From positions 744,001-808,000 of the forward strand of contig NZ_OCMY01000001.1 in NCBI RefSeq assembly GCF_900215435.1: a stretch of DNA of 64,000 bases, given 5' to 3'. Each line of letters opens with the position of its first letter. Position 1 is the first letter of the stretch. This DNA comes from Candidatus Pantoea floridensis (GTDB lineage: Bacteria; Pseudomonadota; Gammaproteobacteria; Enterobacterales; Enterobacteriaceae). The translations under genes were made by a program, and so were the position numbers. This document shows positions 35,044 through 44,156 of this stretch, piece by piece. A model generated the notes under the pieces. The model was not told where the DNA came from, did no database searches, and saw only the letters and a list, made by a program, of their open reading frames with translations.

Positions 35044-37554
35044 ATGTCACACACACAACTGCTGGCGCTGGACGGTTTGTCATGCGGCCACTGTGTAAAA
35101 CGCGTTAAAGAGGCGCTCGAACAGCGCAGCGATGTCGAGCAGGCGGAAGTTACCCAGCAAGAAGCGCGTGTTATTGGCGCAGCCAGTGCCAGCGATCTGA
35201 TCGCCACGGTGGAACAAGCTGGCTACCACGCCGTGCTGAAAGATGGCGCTGCCAGCCCAAAGCCTGATCCGTTGACAGCTACAGAGCCGCCGCCGGAGGC
35301 GCTGACAACGGAGTCGCAACCGGCAGAAGAAAATCTTGCCGTGCATCACTTATTGATTGGCGGCATGAGCTGTGCCAGCTGTGTCAGCCGCGTGGAGCAA
35401 GCGTTACAAAAAGTGCCCGGCGTGAGCCAGGCTCGCGTCAACCTCGGTGAGCGTAGTGCGCTAATCGTGGGTGATGCGACGGCCGAAGCGCTGGTTAGCG
35501 CGGTTGATCAGGCCGGTTATTCCGCCGAAGTGATCGATGATGAACAGACCCGCCGGGAGCGTCAGCAGGTTAGCGCTCAACAAGCCATGCGCCGTTTTAG
35601 CTGGCAGTCAGCGCTGGCGCTGCTGCTCGGCGTACCAATGATGATTTGGGGCATGCTCGGCGACAACATGATGTTGAGTGCTGATAACCAAACCCTGTGG
35701 CGTACGCTGGGTATCATCACCTTGCTGGTGATGCTGATTGCTGGCGGGCACTTCTACCGCAGCGCATGGCGCAGCTTGCGTCACGGCACCGCCACCATGG
35801 ACACCCTTGTCGCGCTGGGAACCGGTGCAGCATGGCTCTACTCCATGAGCGTGGCCATCTGGCCAGAATTTTTTCCGCATCAGGCGCGTCATCTCTATTT
35901 CGAAGCCAGCGTGATGATCGTTGGCCTGATTAATCTCGGTCATGCGCTGGAACAGCGCGCACGGCAGCGCGCCTCAAAAGCACTGGAACGACTGCTGGAT
36001 TTGACGCCCGCGCAGGCGCGCGTCGTTAACGAACACGGTGAAACGCTGCTACCACTGAGCGATGTTCAGCCGGGCATGCTACTAAAACTGGTGACCGGCG
36101 ATCGTGTGCCGGTAGATGGCGAGGTTGCCAACGGTGAAGCCTGGCTTGATGAAGCGATGCTCACCGGTGAAGCGGTACCGCAGGCCAAACAGCCCGGAGA
36201 CAACATTTTTGCCGGGACGCTGGTGCAGGACGGCACGCTGCAGTTTGTCGCGCGTGCTACCGGTAGCCACACTACGCTGGCACGCATTATCAATCTGGTG
36301 CGTCAGGCGCAGAGCAGCAAGCCGGATATTGGCCGCCTTGCGGACCGCATCTCCGCAGTATTTGTGCCGGTAGTGGTGGCGATTGCGCTGTTCAGCGGCC
36401 TGATGTGGTATCTGGTTGGCCCGCAGCCACAGCTGGCTTATACCCTGGTGATTGTGACTACCGTACTGATTATCGCCTGCCCTTGCGCGTTAGGCTTAGC
36501 CACGCCAATGTCGGTCATCGCGGGTGTAGGTCGGGCGGCGGAACTCGGCGTGCTGGTGCGTGATGCCGATGCACTACAGCGCGCCAGCGAAGTTGACACC
36601 ATCGTGTTTGATAAAACCGGCACCCTGACGCGCGGCACGCCGCAAGTGAGCGATGTGGTGCTGTATGGCGACTGGGATCGCCAGCAGGTTTTGAAGGCGG
36701 CGGCACAACTGGAACAAGGCTCCAGCCATCCGCTGGCCAAAGCAATTCTCGACGCGGCACCGTCGGAGAGCGCCGAGGCGGTTAAGCAATTTCGTACAAT
36801 ACGCGGCAAAGGCATCAGCGCTAAAGTTGCCGACAGAACGCTGCTACTGGGTAATCAGGCGTTACTGAGCGAGCAGCACATTGATTACAGCGCGGCACAA
36901 GCGGATATCGAGCGCTTCGCGGCGCAAGGCGCTACGCCGGTGTTGTTAGCGGATACACACCAATTGCTCGGTTTAATCGCGCTGCGTGACAGCCTGCGAC
37001 CAGAGAGCAAAGCGGCGTTACAGCGCCTGCATCAGCAGGGCTACCGCTTAATTATGCTGACGGGCGATCATCAGAAAACCGCACAGGCGATCGCCGCCGA
37101 AGCGGGGATTGATGAAGTGATTGCCAGCGTACTCCCCGACGGCAAAGCCCAGGCCATTATCCAGCTGCAGCAGCAAGGTCGCAAAGTGGTGATGGTTGGT
37201 GACGGCATCAATGATGCACCGGCGCTGGCGCAGGCAGATGTCGGCATTGCAATGGGCGGCGGTAGCGACGTAGCGGTGGAAACCGCCGCAATGACGCTAA
37301 TGCGCAACGATTTGCACTGTGTTGCCGATGCACTGGCGATAGCGGGCGCTACCTTGCGCAATATGCGCCAGAACCTATTGGGTGCTTTTATTTACAACAG
37401 CCTGGGTATTCCGATTGCTGCCGGTGTGCTCTATCCCTTTACCGGTATGTTACTCAGCCCGATCGTAGCAGGCGCTGCAATGGCGCTGTCGTCCATTACC
37501 GTGGTGAGTAACGCTAACCGATTGTTGCGATTCAAGCCCGCGCAACGGCAATAG
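35044..37554 (+). CDS. copA: Cu(I)-exporting P1B-type ATPase CopA
   Basis: CopA (836 residues) pumps Cu(I) from the cytoplasm to the periplasm. It has two N-terminal metal-binding domains ([11 protein letters not shown] near residue 13 and [12 protein letters not shown] near 110) and a membrane CPC motif ([13 protein letters not shown]). It also has the TGE loop ([12 protein letters not shown]), the phosphorylation site DKTGTLTRG, the HP motif (SSHPLAKA) and [16 protein letters not shown]. Full length and intact. It is divergent from cueR. Confidence 0.98.
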   Translation: MSHTQLLALDGLSCGHCVKRVKEALEQRSDVEQAEVTQQEARVIGAASASDLIATVEQAGYHAVLKDGAASPKPDPLTATEPPPEALTTESQPAEENLAVHHLLIGGMSCASCVSRVEQALQKVPGVSQARVNLGERSALIVGDATAEALVSAVDQAGYSAEVIDDEQTRRERQQVSAQQAMRRFSWQSALALLLGVPMMIWGMLGDNMMLSADNQTLWRTLGIITLLVMLIAGGHFYRSAWRSLRHGTATMDTLVALGTGAAWLYSMSVAIWPEFFPHQARHLYFEASVMIVGLINLGHALEQRARQRASKALERLLDLTPAQARVVNEHGETLLPLSDVQPGMLLKLVTGDRVPVDGEVANGEAWLDEAMLTGEAVPQAKQPGDNIFAGTLVQDGTLQFVARATGSHTTLARIINLVRQAQSSKPDIGRLADRISAVFVPVVVAIALFSGLMWYLVGPQPQLAYTLVIVTTVLIIACPCALGLATPMSVIAGVGRAAELGVLVRDADALQRASEVDTIVFDKTGTLTRGTPQVSDVVLYGDWDRQQVLKAAAQLEQGSSHPLAKAILDAAPSESAEAVKQFRTIRGKGISAKVADRTLLLGNQALLSEQHIDYSAAQADIERFAAQGATPVLLADTHQLLGLIALRDSLRPESKAALQRLHQQGYRLIMLTGDHQKTAQAIAAEAGIDEVIASVLPDGKAQAIIQLQQQGRKVVMVGDGINDAPALAQADVGIAMGGGSDVAVETAAMTLMRNDLHCVADALAIAGATLRNMRQNLLGAFIYNSLGIPIAAGVLYPFTGMLLSPIVAGAAMALSSITVVSNANRLLRFKPAQRQ

Positions 37555-37622
37555 CCACTCCGGCCCTGTTTTTCAGTGAGTGAAATCGCTAGCATGGATT
37601 TTTGACTTCAAAAGGACAGGGA

Positions 37623-38423
37623 ATGAGACACGGTCTGTGGCACAGCATCCAACAACGGATCGCGATCCTTTTCCCGGCCAGTTACAGCTGGCCGGCTATG
37701 GATATCCATCTGGATAACCGCCGCCTGCATCTGGCTGGCAGCATTCATATGGGCACGCGTGACATGCAACCTTTGCCCGCCGGTTTACTGCGCCAGCTGA
37801 ATAAAGCCGACGCGCTGATTGTTGAAGCGGATATCACTCAAGGCGGATCGCCCTTCAGCAACGATGATGAATATCCGCCGCTGGCAACGCGGCTCGACGC
37901 AGAGGTTTTGCTGCGGCTGCAGGCGTTGTGTGATGAGCTATCGCTATCAATTAGCCTGTTCGACACGCTGCCATTTTGGCAAATCGCGCTTATGTTACAG
38001 GCGCAGCAGGCGCAGCGGCTGGGGTTGCGTCCACAGTTTGGCATTGATTACCAGCTGTTACAGGCAGCGAAAGCCGCCAATAAACGCATCATTGAACTGG
38101 AAGGTCCGGAAACTCAGATCGCCCTGCTGAAATCACTGCCGCAGGATGGATTGCCGCTGCTGCTGGATACCCTTGAGCATTGGCATACCAACGCGCGTCT
38201 GCTGCAAACCATGATCAGCTGGTGGCTGGATGCCCCGCCAAAGCAGCAGCCGGTGGCGCTGCCTACCACCTTTAGCAGTGAGTTGAATGACACGCTGATG
38301 CGAAATCGTAATCAGCACTGGCGTGAGCTGCTGCTGGCGTTACCGAAAGGGCGATATGTGGTGGCAATAGGGGCACTGCATCTGTATGGCGACGATAATT
38401 TGCCGGGATTGCTGAAGCGTTAG
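37623..38423 (+). CDS. ybaP: TraB/GumN family protein YbaP
   Basis: YbaP (266 residues) belongs to the TraB/GumN family, proposed metalloprotease-like proteins. It shows LAGSIHMGTRDM, ALIVEADI and a C-terminal VVAIGALHLYGDDNLPGLL, which contain the conserved His and Glu positions. No signal peptide is evident. Function in enterobacteria is not established. The ATG at 37623 follows AAGGACAGGG. It lies 68 bp after copA. Confidence 0.92.
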   Translation: MRHGLWHSIQQRIAILFPASYSWPAMDIHLDNRRLHLAGSIHMGTRDMQPLPAGLLRQLNKADALIVEADITQGGSPFSNDDEYPPLATRLDAEVLLRLQALCDELSLSISLFDTLPFWQIALMLQAQQAQRLGLRPQFGIDYQLLQAAKAANKRIIELEGPETQIALLKSLPQDGLPLLLDTLEHWHTNARLLQTMISWWLDAPPKQQPVALPTTFSSELNDTLMRNRNQHWRELLLALPKGRYVVAIGALHLYGDDNLPGLLKR

Positions 38424-38461
38424 GCCATTCCGGTACGCCAAGATTGGCATTGCCCATCGTA

Positions 38462-38480
38462 GGGTCGCCATTCATGGCGA
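38462..38480 (+). repeat. Type-A repeat fragment
   Basis: GGGTCGCCATTCATGGCGA is one palindromic arm of the type-A unit, lying 38 bp after ybaP. Confidence 0.7.
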
Positions 38481-38564
38481 GCGGTAGAAGGGTGCAAATA
38501 ACAATAAAAATCACAAAAAAAGAAGGCCAATAATAATATTGGCCCGTCAAAGAGGAATTTGTTT

Positions 38565-38657
38565 ATGATTTTGGTTATCACCAGCAATCTCTTGCTGGCG
38601 CGGGCCAATTCTCGCGCAAAGTTCAGAATTTCGCCACTCTTTTTCCATTCAAAATGA
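38565..38657 (+). CDS. Possible 30-residue leader peptide upstream of ybaK
   Basis: ATG 38565 to TGA 38657 encodes 30 residues starting MILVITSNLLLARANS, with GAGGA nine bases upstream. It lies 29 bp before the ybaK ATG in a 263-bp gap that also holds hairpins (GGCCAATA-ATA-TATTGGCC-like at 38524-38543, CCAGCA/TGCTGG near 38580-38598). I do not recognise the peptide. It could be a real small protein, a leader, or chance. Confidence 0.3.
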   Translation: MILVITSNLLLARANSRAKFRISPLFFHSK

Positions 38658-38686
38658 AATAAGAATCTTCCTAACAAGGATTAAAT

Positions 38687-39166
38687 ATGACGCCTGCGGT
38701 AAAACTGCTGGAAAAACAAAACGTCACCTTTACCCTGCACCCTTACGATCACGATAGCCATGAAACCAATTTTGGTGACGAGGTGGTACGTAAACTGAAT
38801 CTGGATGCGCGTCAGGTGTTCAAAACCTTACTGGTCGCGCTAAACGGTGATGCCAAAGCACTGGCAGTGGCGGTCACGCCCGTCTCATCGCAGCTGGATC
38901 TAAAAAAAGTGGCGAAGGCGCTGGGCGCTAAAAAGGCCGATATGGCCGATCCGCAGCTGGCGCAGCGCGTGACCGGTTATCTGGTAGGGGGAATTAGTCC
39001 ACTCGGACAAAAAAAACGTCTGCCAACGGTAATCGATCAGCAGGCTGCGGAATTCGCCACCATCTTTATCTCCGGAGGCAAGCGCGGGCTGGATATTGAG
39101 CTGGCCGCGCAGGATTTGTCGCGCCTGCTGGATGCACCGCTGGCCGATGTGGCGCGTCGAAGCTAA
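38687..39166 (+). CDS. ybaK: Cys-tRNA(Pro)/Cys-tRNA(Cys) deacylase YbaK
   Basis: YbaK (159 residues) hydrolyses Cys-tRNA(Pro) mischarged by prolyl-tRNA synthetase, acting in trans in the cytoplasm. The YbaK/aa-tRNA-editing fold is seen in [59 protein letters not shown] (with the essential Lys in FKTL) and [21 protein letters not shown]. The ATG follows AAGGA. Its last 4 bp overlap the convergent LysR gene. Confidence 0.97.
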   Translation: MTPAVKLLEKQNVTFTLHPYDHDSHETNFGDEVVRKLNLDARQVFKTLLVALNGDAKALAVAVTPVSSQLDLKKVAKALGAKKADMADPQLAQRVTGYLVGGISPLGQKKRLPTVIDQQAAEFATIFISGGKRGLDIELAAQDLSRLLDAPLADVARRS

Positions 39167-40032
39167 TCGGGCTGCTGGGCGCAGAGCTGGTCGATCATCC
39201 AGCGACCAGCCGGTCCCGGCGGGTTACGTCGCGACCACACCACATCGACCGCAATACGCTGCGGCCAGCCCGGCACCGGCAGCTCTTTTAGTACCTGATG
39301 CCCAAATTGCTCCACCAGCCAGCGCGGCAACACGCTCCAGCCGAAACCCTGCTCTGCCATCTCCAGCAGCAGCAAATAGGATGGCGCTGACCATACGCGC
39401 CCCGCGGGCAGCGGCTCACGCGTTTGCACCCAGGTATTAAGCCGTAAATGCCGCAGCTCACCCAGCTGCCCTTCACTCACCTGCTGCAGCTGCGATAAAG
39501 CATGATCCTGATGCAGATAGATCGCCATCTGTGCCCCCACCTGCAAGCGCGCAACCGCCAAATCTGGCGGCAGTTGCGGCTGAGCTCGCACCACACCAAG
39601 ATGCACCCGCCCGGCCTGTAAAAGATCCAGCGCATCAGCATCCTCGGCAATCATGCATTCGAACTCAATATCCGGATATCGTTGGTCAAAGCGATTAAGC
39701 AGATTTTGGTGATGATCGGCCTGCCAGAAATCTGAAATCGCCAGGCTGAGCCGCGGTTCCACGCCTTGCGACAAACGCACCGCCAGCTCATCCAGCCGCT
39801 GGCTAGCGGCGAGAATTTGCTGCACCTGCGCGAAGGCGCGCTGGCCATGCTCGGTCAGCACCGGCTGACGCCCACTGCGATCGAACAGCGTAAAACCCAA
39901 ATCATCCTCCAGGTTAGCGACCGCGCTGCTGATGGTTGACTGGCTTTTTGCCAGCGCACGCGCAGCAGCGGAAAACGATCCGCTGGCCACGGTTTGCACA
40001 AAGGCTTCTAGAGATTCCGGGGAGTACTTCAT
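39163..40032 (-). CDS. LysR-family transcriptional regulator
   Basis: This 289-residue protein has the winged helix of LysR proteins at the N terminus ([48 protein letters not shown]) and a substrate-binding-like effector domain after about residue 90. It is divergent from a PACE efflux gene, with about 90 bp between them, the arrangement of AceR-AceI pairs. It therefore probably controls that pump (inference). The intergenic region holds TGATC and GATCA around ATCGCTTTTATCGAT, a candidate operator. Confidence 0.93.
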   Translation of the reverse strand: MKYSPESLEAFVQTVASGSFSAAARALAKSQSTISSAVANLEDDLGFTLFDRSGRQPVLTEHGQRAFAQVQQILAASQRLDELAVRLSQGVEPRLSLAISDFWQADHHQNLLNRFDQRYPDIEFECMIAEDADALDLLQAGRVHLGVVRAQPQLPPDLAVARLQVGAQMAIYLHQDHALSQLQQVSEGQLGELRHLRLNTWVQTREPLPAGRVWSAPSYLLLLEMAEQGFGWSVLPRWLVEQFGHQVLKELPVPGWPQRIAVDVVWSRRNPPGPAGRWMIDQLCAQQPD

Positions 40033-40122
40033 AGTGATCCATCGCTTTTATCGATAGGTGATCATTTTATCTTAGCATTACAGAGTGCCAAAATGTGCGA
40101 CATCACTAATCAGGAGGTTTAT

Positions 40123-40554
40123 ATGCGTACCCGTTCGCTGAAAGAACGTTTTTGTCATGCCGCAGGCTTTGAAGGGTTGGCACTTATCACTGTTGCGCCG
40201 CTGGCTGCCTGGATCATGGAGAAACCGCTGTTTCAGATGGGCGCGTTAGCGATAATGCTGTCGACCGTCGCCATGCTGTGGAACATGATCTATAACACCG
40301 GCTTTGATCGCATCTGGCCGCCACAGGTTAAACGCGGCTTCGGTCTGCGTGCAATGCATGCGCTGGGTTTTGAAGGGGGCTTTATCCTGATCGGCTTGCC
40401 GATTGCGGCCTGGATGCTGAATATTTCGCTGCTGGACGCTTTCGTGCTGGAAGTGGCGTTCTTTCTGTTCTTCCTGCCTTACACCATGGTCTACAACTGG
40501 GTGTGGGATAAGTTGCGTCAACGATGGGTGACGCAGAAAAATTGCCAGGCTTGA
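40123..40554 (+). CDS. PACE-family multidrug efflux transporter
   Basis: This 143-residue inner-membrane protein has four hydrophobic helices in two similar halves, each opening with the PACE signature: FCHAAGFEGLALI near residue 10 and MHALGFEGGFILI near residue 76. The conserved Glu and aromatic pairs are present. PACE pumps such as AceI export cationic biocides like chlorhexidine using the proton gradient; the substrate here is not known. The ATG at 40123 follows AGGAGG. It is divergent from a LysR gene and followed by the tandem type-A repeats. Confidence 0.93.
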   Translation: MRTRSLKERFCHAAGFEGLALITVAPLAAWIMEKPLFQMGALAIMLSTVAMLWNMIYNTGFDRIWPPQVKRGFGLRAMHALGFEGGFILIGLPIAAWMLNISLLDAFVLEVAFFLFFLPYTMVYNWVWDKLRQRWVTQKNCQA

Positions 40555-40560
40555 TAAACC

Positions 40561-40810
40561 GGCCACCATGAATGGTGGCCCTACGTGGATATCGCCGGGT
40601 TTTTGTAGGGGGCGCATTCATGGCGTAATCCTCATCAGTTAAGCGTGAATCGGCCACCATGAATGGCGACCCTACGTGGATATCGCCGGTTTTTTGTAGG
40701 GCGCGCATTCATGGCGTAATGCTCGTCAGTTAAGCGTGAATCGGTCACCATGAAGGGTGGCCCTACGTGGATATCGCCGGTTTTTTGTAGGGTGCGCATT
40801 CATGCGCACC
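40561..40810 (+). repeat. Tandem array of type-A repeats, 91-bp period
   Basis: Units start at 40561, 40652 and 40743, exactly 91 bp apart; the third is cut after the second palindrome. Each begins GG(C/T)CACCATGAA..GG(T/C)..CC, continues CTACGTGGATATCGCCGG, a T-run and GTAGGG, then GCGCATTCATG. The joining part contains CGTCAGTTAAGCGTGAATCGG or a near variant. No coding capacity is apparent. Confidence 0.92.
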
Positions 40811-40823
40811 AGGAAATCGGCGT

Positions 40824-42575
40824 TCAGTGTTGTGCCGCGCGCGGCCAAATCCACGCCAGAATCATCTGCGGATAGCTTGGCTTCCGCTCCTTCTCCTGGG
40901 CTTTATTACGCTGCTCAATCTGTGCTTCCGTCAGATGCACAATACCGGTTGGTACAAAATCATCGACCTTTAAGGGTGAATGCTGGCTGACAAATTCACG
41001 CAGCACATCCGCATCGCGCAGCCCGCTATTGCTGAATCCGGCATGGTTTTCGATCACCGGATAACCGTCGCCACCGCTAGCATTAAAGCTATTCGTCGCC
41101 ATACGGTAGGTTTTATCCTTTTGCAGCGCTGCGCCGTCGATCTTCACCTCGCTAACGCCTTTGCCATCCGCCACCAGACTGATGTTGGTGAACTGCGCGA
41201 AGCCGCCTGAATCCACTTTGATATTGGCCACCGTTGCCAGATAGTTCAGCAACTCATTGCCAGTGAGCGTAACCGACACCACCTGATTGCCGAACGGCTG
41301 CACCTGCAGCAGATCGCGCCAGCTGAGATTACCCTTGTCCAGCGAAGCGCGAATGCCACCGCCGCTCATAACCGCAAAGTCTGCTTTGGTCGCCGCCATT
41401 TGCGCACGTAAAATCAGCTGGCCAAGATTGGTTTGCTCAAAACGCACCTTGTCGCGCTCACCGACAAACACACCGTCACTGCTGCCGACGTTGACATCCA
41501 GCTTCTTGCCTGCGCGCAGTTGGTAAGGGGTTAACAACTTCATCATCGCGCTGTTTTTCGGGATCTCTTCCTGCCAGGTGAGCCAGGATTCGCTGCCGTC
41601 GAGGTTCTTCACTTTGTGCTTTAGATTAACCGGGATCAGCTGGTAGCTATCCAGCGTCAGCTCGCCGTTACGGAAGGTGAAGTCGCCGCGACCAACAAAC
41701 TTGCCCCACTCTTTGGCCTGCATAATCCACACGCCGTTCTGGCGATCCGGCTGGCAAGGTTGGCCCGGCTGATAATCTTTCACGCTGACATTCTCTTTTG
41801 CCATGCACACGGCATCCTGCGAGTGACCACCAACAATCACGTTGATGGTACCCGGCGGCAGGCTGCGCGCTAACTCCACATCGCCCGGCGCATTACTGCC
41901 ATGCTGGCCATCGTCATAATGGCCCATGTGCGTCAGCGCGATGATAACGTCAGGTTTTTCAGTGGCACGCAGCTCAGCTACCACTTTCTCGGTCTCTTGC
42001 ACCGGATCGCGAATATCTATCGTCGCGATGTTCTCAGGATTGGCGATGCGCAGCGTGTCGGTCGTCGTCAGGCCAATTACGGCAATCTTCAAGCCCATAC
42101 GATTAAATGTCGCCCACGGCTTAAATAAGCGCTTATCGGTGCCTTTTTGATAGATATTGGCCGAAAGGAAGGGGAATTTGGCCCACTTTTGCTGCTTTTG
42201 TAGCACGCTAAGCGGTTTATCAAATTCATGATTTCCCAGCGCCATGGCGTCATAGCCCACGAGATTCATGCCGCGTATATCCGGTTCAGCATCCAGCATA
42301 TCTGACTCTGGCACGCCGGTGTTCACATCGCCTGCCGACAGGATCAGCGCACCGCCACCTTTGGCCTGAACATCATAGCGCTGTTGATCCATCAATGTTT
42401 TTTGAGCGGCCAGGCCGTATTCACCTTGTGCATTAGTCCAGTAACGTCCGTGATGATCGTTGGTATGCAGAATACTGAAACGATAGCTGCGATCCGTTTG
42501 CCATGCTTGCGCCAGCATCGGCAGCAGTAACATCAGCAGCGCCACCCAGCGCCCTCTTCGCGGTAATAAAAACAA
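40824..42575 (-). CDS. ushA: Periplasmic UDP-sugar hydrolase / 5'-nucleotidase UshA
   Basis: UshA (583 residues from the chosen start) degrades UDP-sugars and nucleotides in the periplasm for scavenging. Metal-binding motifs are ILHTNDHHGRYW, LSAGDVNTG, ALGNHEFD and LTHMGHY, GGHSQD; the C-terminal domain binds nucleotide (GGDGYPV). A TTG at 42575 is the likely start: AAGGAG lies seven bases upstream, and it gives the compact signal peptide MFLLPRRGRWVALL..LPMLAQA. An upstream GTG at 42638 would put a basic 21-residue tail before it. No ATG fits. Confidence 0.95.
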   Translation of the reverse strand: MFLLPRRGRWVALLMLLLPMLAQAWQTDRSYRFSILHTNDHHGRYWTNAQGEYGLAAQKTLMDQQRYDVQAKGGGALILSAGDVNTGVPESDMLDAEPDIRGMNLVGYDAMALGNHEFDKPLSVLQKQQKWAKFPFLSANIYQKGTDKRLFKPWATFNRMGLKIAVIGLTTTDTLRIANPENIATIDIRDPVQETEKVVAELRATEKPDVIIALTHMGHYDDGQHGSNAPGDVELARSLPPGTINVIVGGHSQDAVCMAKENVSVKDYQPGQPCQPDRQNGVWIMQAKEWGKFVGRGDFTFRNGELTLDSYQLIPVNLKHKVKNLDGSESWLTWQEEIPKNSAMMKLLTPYQLRAGKKLDVNVGSSDGVFVGERDKVRFEQTNLGQLILRAQMAATKADFAVMSGGGIRASLDKGNLSWRDLLQVQPFGNQVVSVTLTGNELLNYLATVANIKVDSGGFAQFTNISLVADGKGVSEVKIDGAALQKDKTYRMATNSFNASGGDGYPVIENHAGFSNSGLRDADVLREFVSQHSPLKVDDFVPTGIVHLTEAQIEQRNKAQEKERKPSYPQMILAWIWPRAAQH

Positions 42576-42738
42576 AGCCGATCTCCTTATTCTGCGTTTT
42601 TCCACTGAGCTGTGGACTAAATGTGCTTTATCGCCCACCTGTGTCGCACAGATGGCACTTTAACTCAAGACGAAAGGCTTATAGAGTCAATCAGTAAGTA
42701 ACAATCTGATAACGATAACCGCCCTTTTCAGGATTATT

Positions 42739-43935
42739 ATGGCAAGTGAACTCGCATCACCGGCACGCGCACCGGGCCGCACCGCTTTTGGCATCTTAGG
42801 CGCCATCAGCCTCGCGCATCTGCTTAACGATATGCTGCAATCTTTGTTGCTAGCCATCTATCCGATGTTGCAGAAAGATTTTAACCTCAATTTTGTACAG
42901 ATCGGCTTGATTACACTGACTTTTCAGGTCACCGCCTCGCTGCTGCAACCGCTGATTGGTCACTACACCGATAAGTACCCCAAACCCTGGTCGCTACCGG
43001 TGGGCATGGGCTTAACGCTATGTGGGTTGATTCTGCTGACCTTTTCCACGACCTATCCGCAAGTGCTGCTGGCTGCCGCGCTGGTGGGAAGCGGTTCGTC
43101 GGTATTCCATCCGGAATCTTCACGCGTGGCGCGTATGGCTTCCGGCGGTCGTCACGGTTTGGCACAGTCGTTGTTTCAGGTAGGCGGCAACTTTGGCAGC
43201 GCACTGGGGCCACTGCTGGCGGCGATGATCGTGGCGCCTTACGGCAAAGGCCATCTTGGCTGGTTTGTGCTGGTAGCGCTGCTGGGTATTATCGTGCTGC
43301 TGCAGGTGAGCCGTTGGTATAGCCACCAGCAGCGTGCGAGCAAATCCAGCACCACCGTGGCGCCGGTGAATCCGCTGCCGCGTAAAAAAGTCGCACTGGC
43401 CATAAGTATTTTGCTGCTGCTGATCTTTTCCAAGTACTTCTATCTCACCAGCATCAGCAGCTATTACACCTTCTATTTAATACAGAAATTCGGGCTTTCC
43501 GTGCAGGCTTCGCAATTCCACCTGTTTGCCTTCCTCGGCGCGGTGGCTGCAGGCACCATTATCGGTGGGCCTATTGGCGATAAGATTGGACGAAAATACG
43601 TGATTTGGGTGTCTATCCTTGGCGTTGCCCCGTTCACGCTTCTCTTGCCGCATGCCAACTTAATGTGGACCAGCGTACTGAGCGTGATCATCGGGCTGAT
43701 TCTTGCCTCGGCATTTTCCGCCATTTTGGTCTACGCCCAAGAGCTGATGCCGGGACGTATCGGTATGGTTTCTGGGCTGTTTTTCGGCTTCGCCTTTGGT
43801 ATGGGTGGGCTGGGAGCCGCCGTGCTCGGCGTGGTGGCCGACCACACCAGTATCGAATGGGTTTATCAAATCTGCGCCTGGCTTCCCCTTATCGGCCTTT
43901 TAACCGCTTTCCTCCCCGATAATCGCCACGCCTGA
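42739..43935 (+). CDS. fsr: Fosmidomycin resistance MFS transporter Fsr
   Basis: Fsr (398 residues) is a 12-helix MFS exporter in the inner membrane. The N-terminal LAHLLNDMLQSLLLAIYPML, the loop YTDKYPKPWSLPVGMG, PESSRVARMASGGRHGLAQSLFQVGGNFG and GPIGDKIGRKYVIW match the Fsr family. It is divergent from ushA, as in E. coli. The ATG at 42739 follows CAGGA. Confidence 0.96.
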   Translation: MASELASPARAPGRTAFGILGAISLAHLLNDMLQSLLLAIYPMLQKDFNLNFVQIGLITLTFQVTASLLQPLIGHYTDKYPKPWSLPVGMGLTLCGLILLTFSTTYPQVLLAAALVGSGSSVFHPESSRVARMASGGRHGLAQSLFQVGGNFGSALGPLLAAMIVAPYGKGHLGWFVLVALLGIIVLLQVSRWYSHQQRASKSSTTVAPVNPLPRKKVALAISILLLLIFSKYFYLTSISSYYTFYLIQKFGLSVQASQFHLFAFLGAVAAGTIIGGPIGDKIGRKYVIWVSILGVAPFTLLLPHANLMWTSVLSVIIGLILASAFSAILVYAQELMPGRIGMVSGLFFGFAFGMGGLGAAVLGVVADHTSIEWVYQICAWLPLIGLLTAFLPDNRHA

Positions 43936-44156
43936 CCTTCTTTCGCGGGGGCAACTGTTTTTCCTTGCCCCCTCTCGCTCTGCATGTTTCCTGCCGATAA
44001 CCTGAGATAAGTGATGAAAATGCAGCTTCAGCACCGTTTTTATCTCATTTTTTCAATTTAGCGACTTTTTACCGCTCAAATGTTTAAACGCGGTTAGCGA
44101 TTGTGCATTACACTAGGTTGTTACAAGCGGATACATTTGCACACAAGGAGACAGGC

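Noticed and set aside
38420..38677. 85-codon minus-strand frame between ybaP and ybaK
   Set aside because: It runs through a type-A repeat fragment and a terminator-like hairpin and has no supported start.
40561..40810. Possible CRISPR array (three regularly spaced repeats)
   Set aside because: The repeated unit includes the spacer-like parts as well, so it is a tandem duplication of one 91-bp element, and no cas gene is present.
43947..43974. GGGGGCAA / TTGCCCCC hairpin after fsr
   Set aside because: No T-run follows on either strand, so it is not called as a terminator; it may still be a weak structure.
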